Source: Pseudomonas simiae
GTDB taxonomy: Bacteria > Pseudomonadota > Gammaproteobacteria > Pseudomonadales > Pseudomonadaceae
Assembly (NCBI RefSeq): GCF_900111895.1
Contig: NZ_FOKB01000003.1
Span: 248,001-312,000, forward strand
DNA length: 64,000 nt
Reading direction: 5' to 3'
In this document: positions 63,550 to 64,000 of the stretch, one piece after another
How positions within the stretch are numbered: the stretch's first letter is position 1
Layout: every line of letters starts with the position of its first letter
The notes under the pieces: model-generated
Told to the model about the DNA's origin: nothing
Databases searched by the model: none
Seen by the model: only the letters and a program-made list of their open reading frames with translations
Position numbers and translations under genes: made by a program

Positions 63550-64000
63550 ATGACCCAGGATCAACTCAAACAGGCAGTGGCCCAGGCCGCTGTCGATTTA
63601 ATCCTTCCTAAACTCGACGACAAGAGCATCGTCGGTGTCGGCACCGGCTCCACCGCCAACTGCTTTATCGATGCGCTGGCCCAGCACAAGGGCGCATTCG
63701 ACGGCGCCGTGGCCAGCTCCGAAGCCACCGCCGCACGCCTGAAGGGCCATGGCATTCCGGTGTACGAGCTCAACACCGTGAGCGACCTGGAGTTCTACAT
63801 CGACGGCGCCGATGAAAGCGACGAACACCTGAACCTGATCAAGGGCGGCGGCGCGGCCCTGACCCGCGAGAAGATCGTCGCAGCCGTGGCCAAGACCTTT
63901 ATCTGCATCGCCGATGCCAGCAAGCTGGTGCCGGTGCTCGGCGCGTTCCCGCTGCCGGTGGAAGTGATTCCGATGGCCCGCAGCCACGTGGCCCGCGAGC
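63550..64000 (+). CDS. rpiA: Ribose-5-phosphate isomerase A, 3' end outside the window
   Basis: The first 150 residues of a protein of about 220. [16 protein letters not shown] (phosphate-binding loop, about residues 28-43), [33 protein letters not shown] with catalytic aspartates, and [20 protein letters not shown] are all present. It interconverts ribose 5-phosphate and ribulose 5-phosphate in the pentose phosphate pathway. It is divergent from ilvA, the usual pseudomonad arrangement. Confidence 0.97.
   Translation, partial: MTQDQLKQAVAQAAVDLILPKLDDKSIVGVGTGSTANCFIDALAQHKGAFDGAVASSEATAARLKGHGIPVYELNTVSDLEFYIDGADESDEHLNLIKGGGAALTREKIVAAVAKTFICIADASKLVPVLGAFPLPVEVIPMARSHVARE

Overview
The window is a stretch of core chromosome from a fluorescent pseudomonad, most likely the P. 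fluorescens group. The inference rests on gene content and order (algH-ruvX-pyrR-pyrB-pyrC', pilT/yggS-proC-yggT-metXW, thiSG-trmB, ftsYEX-rpoH, coaD-yfhL-mutM, rppH-ptsP, lgt-thyA, ilvA/rpiA), on high GC codon use, and on many short REP palindromes of the GTGGGAGC(T/G)GGCTTGC type. About 66 protein genes are supported. Two are cut by the window edges: algH at the left and rpiA at the right. I saw no rRNA, tRNA, CRISPR array, prophage or complete insertion sequence.

Layout. 1-3.9 kb: algH, ruvX and the pyrimidine operon pyrR-pyrB-pyrC', whose third product is a dihydroorotase-like pseudoenzyme. 4-13.3 kb: a TM2 protein, an NlpC/P60 hydrolase, pilT, then yggS-proC-yggT, metX-metW, a DUF4426 protein, rdgB-hemW and a DUF3392 protein. 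13.4-20.6 kb: reverse-strand trmB, thiG, thiS and DUF423, forward mtgA, then reverse ftsY-ftsE-ftsX-rpoH. 20.9-25.4 kb: a pair of M16 peptidases, rsmD and a YheT-like hydrolase. 25.4-30.8 kb: a rhodanese, then a TetR regulator divergent from an aldehyde dehydrogenase, a Tat-exported small subunit and a GMC dehydrogenase, which look like an alcohol/aldehyde oxidation module. 30.9-37.2 kb: coaD, ferredoxin, mutM, an HDOD protein, rlmI and ilvD. 37.4-43.5 kb: periplasmic phosphorylcholine phosphatase, a cystine symporter, folA, and an uncharacterised DUF2868 membrane protein/DUF3482 GTPase pair.

43.5-50.8 kb is the main accessory block: a tandem-duplicated, EF-hand-like hypothetical protein followed by a phosphonate cluster. 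The cluster comprises a LysR regulator, a 2-aminoethylphosphonate-type ABC transporter, an FAD oxidoreductase and a PhnZ-like HD oxygenase. 50.8-53.6 kb holds a Zn/Cd/Pb P-type ATPase divergent from its MerR-type regulator CadR, with a textbook operator between them. 53.7-64 kb: thyA, lgt, a TauE/SafE permease, an NRDE protein, ptsP-rppH, a HAD phosphatase, two DUF2269 membrane proteins, ilvA and the start of rpiA.

The most unusual non-coding signal is the REP population: about 17 elements or remnants. Most are inverted pairs. Some are outward-facing pairs joined by a conserved 32-33 nt linker, some are chimeras or deletion derivatives, and one pair supplies the TAG stop codons of two convergent genes. 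No REP-associated transposase lies in the window, so mobilisation would have to come from elsewhere.
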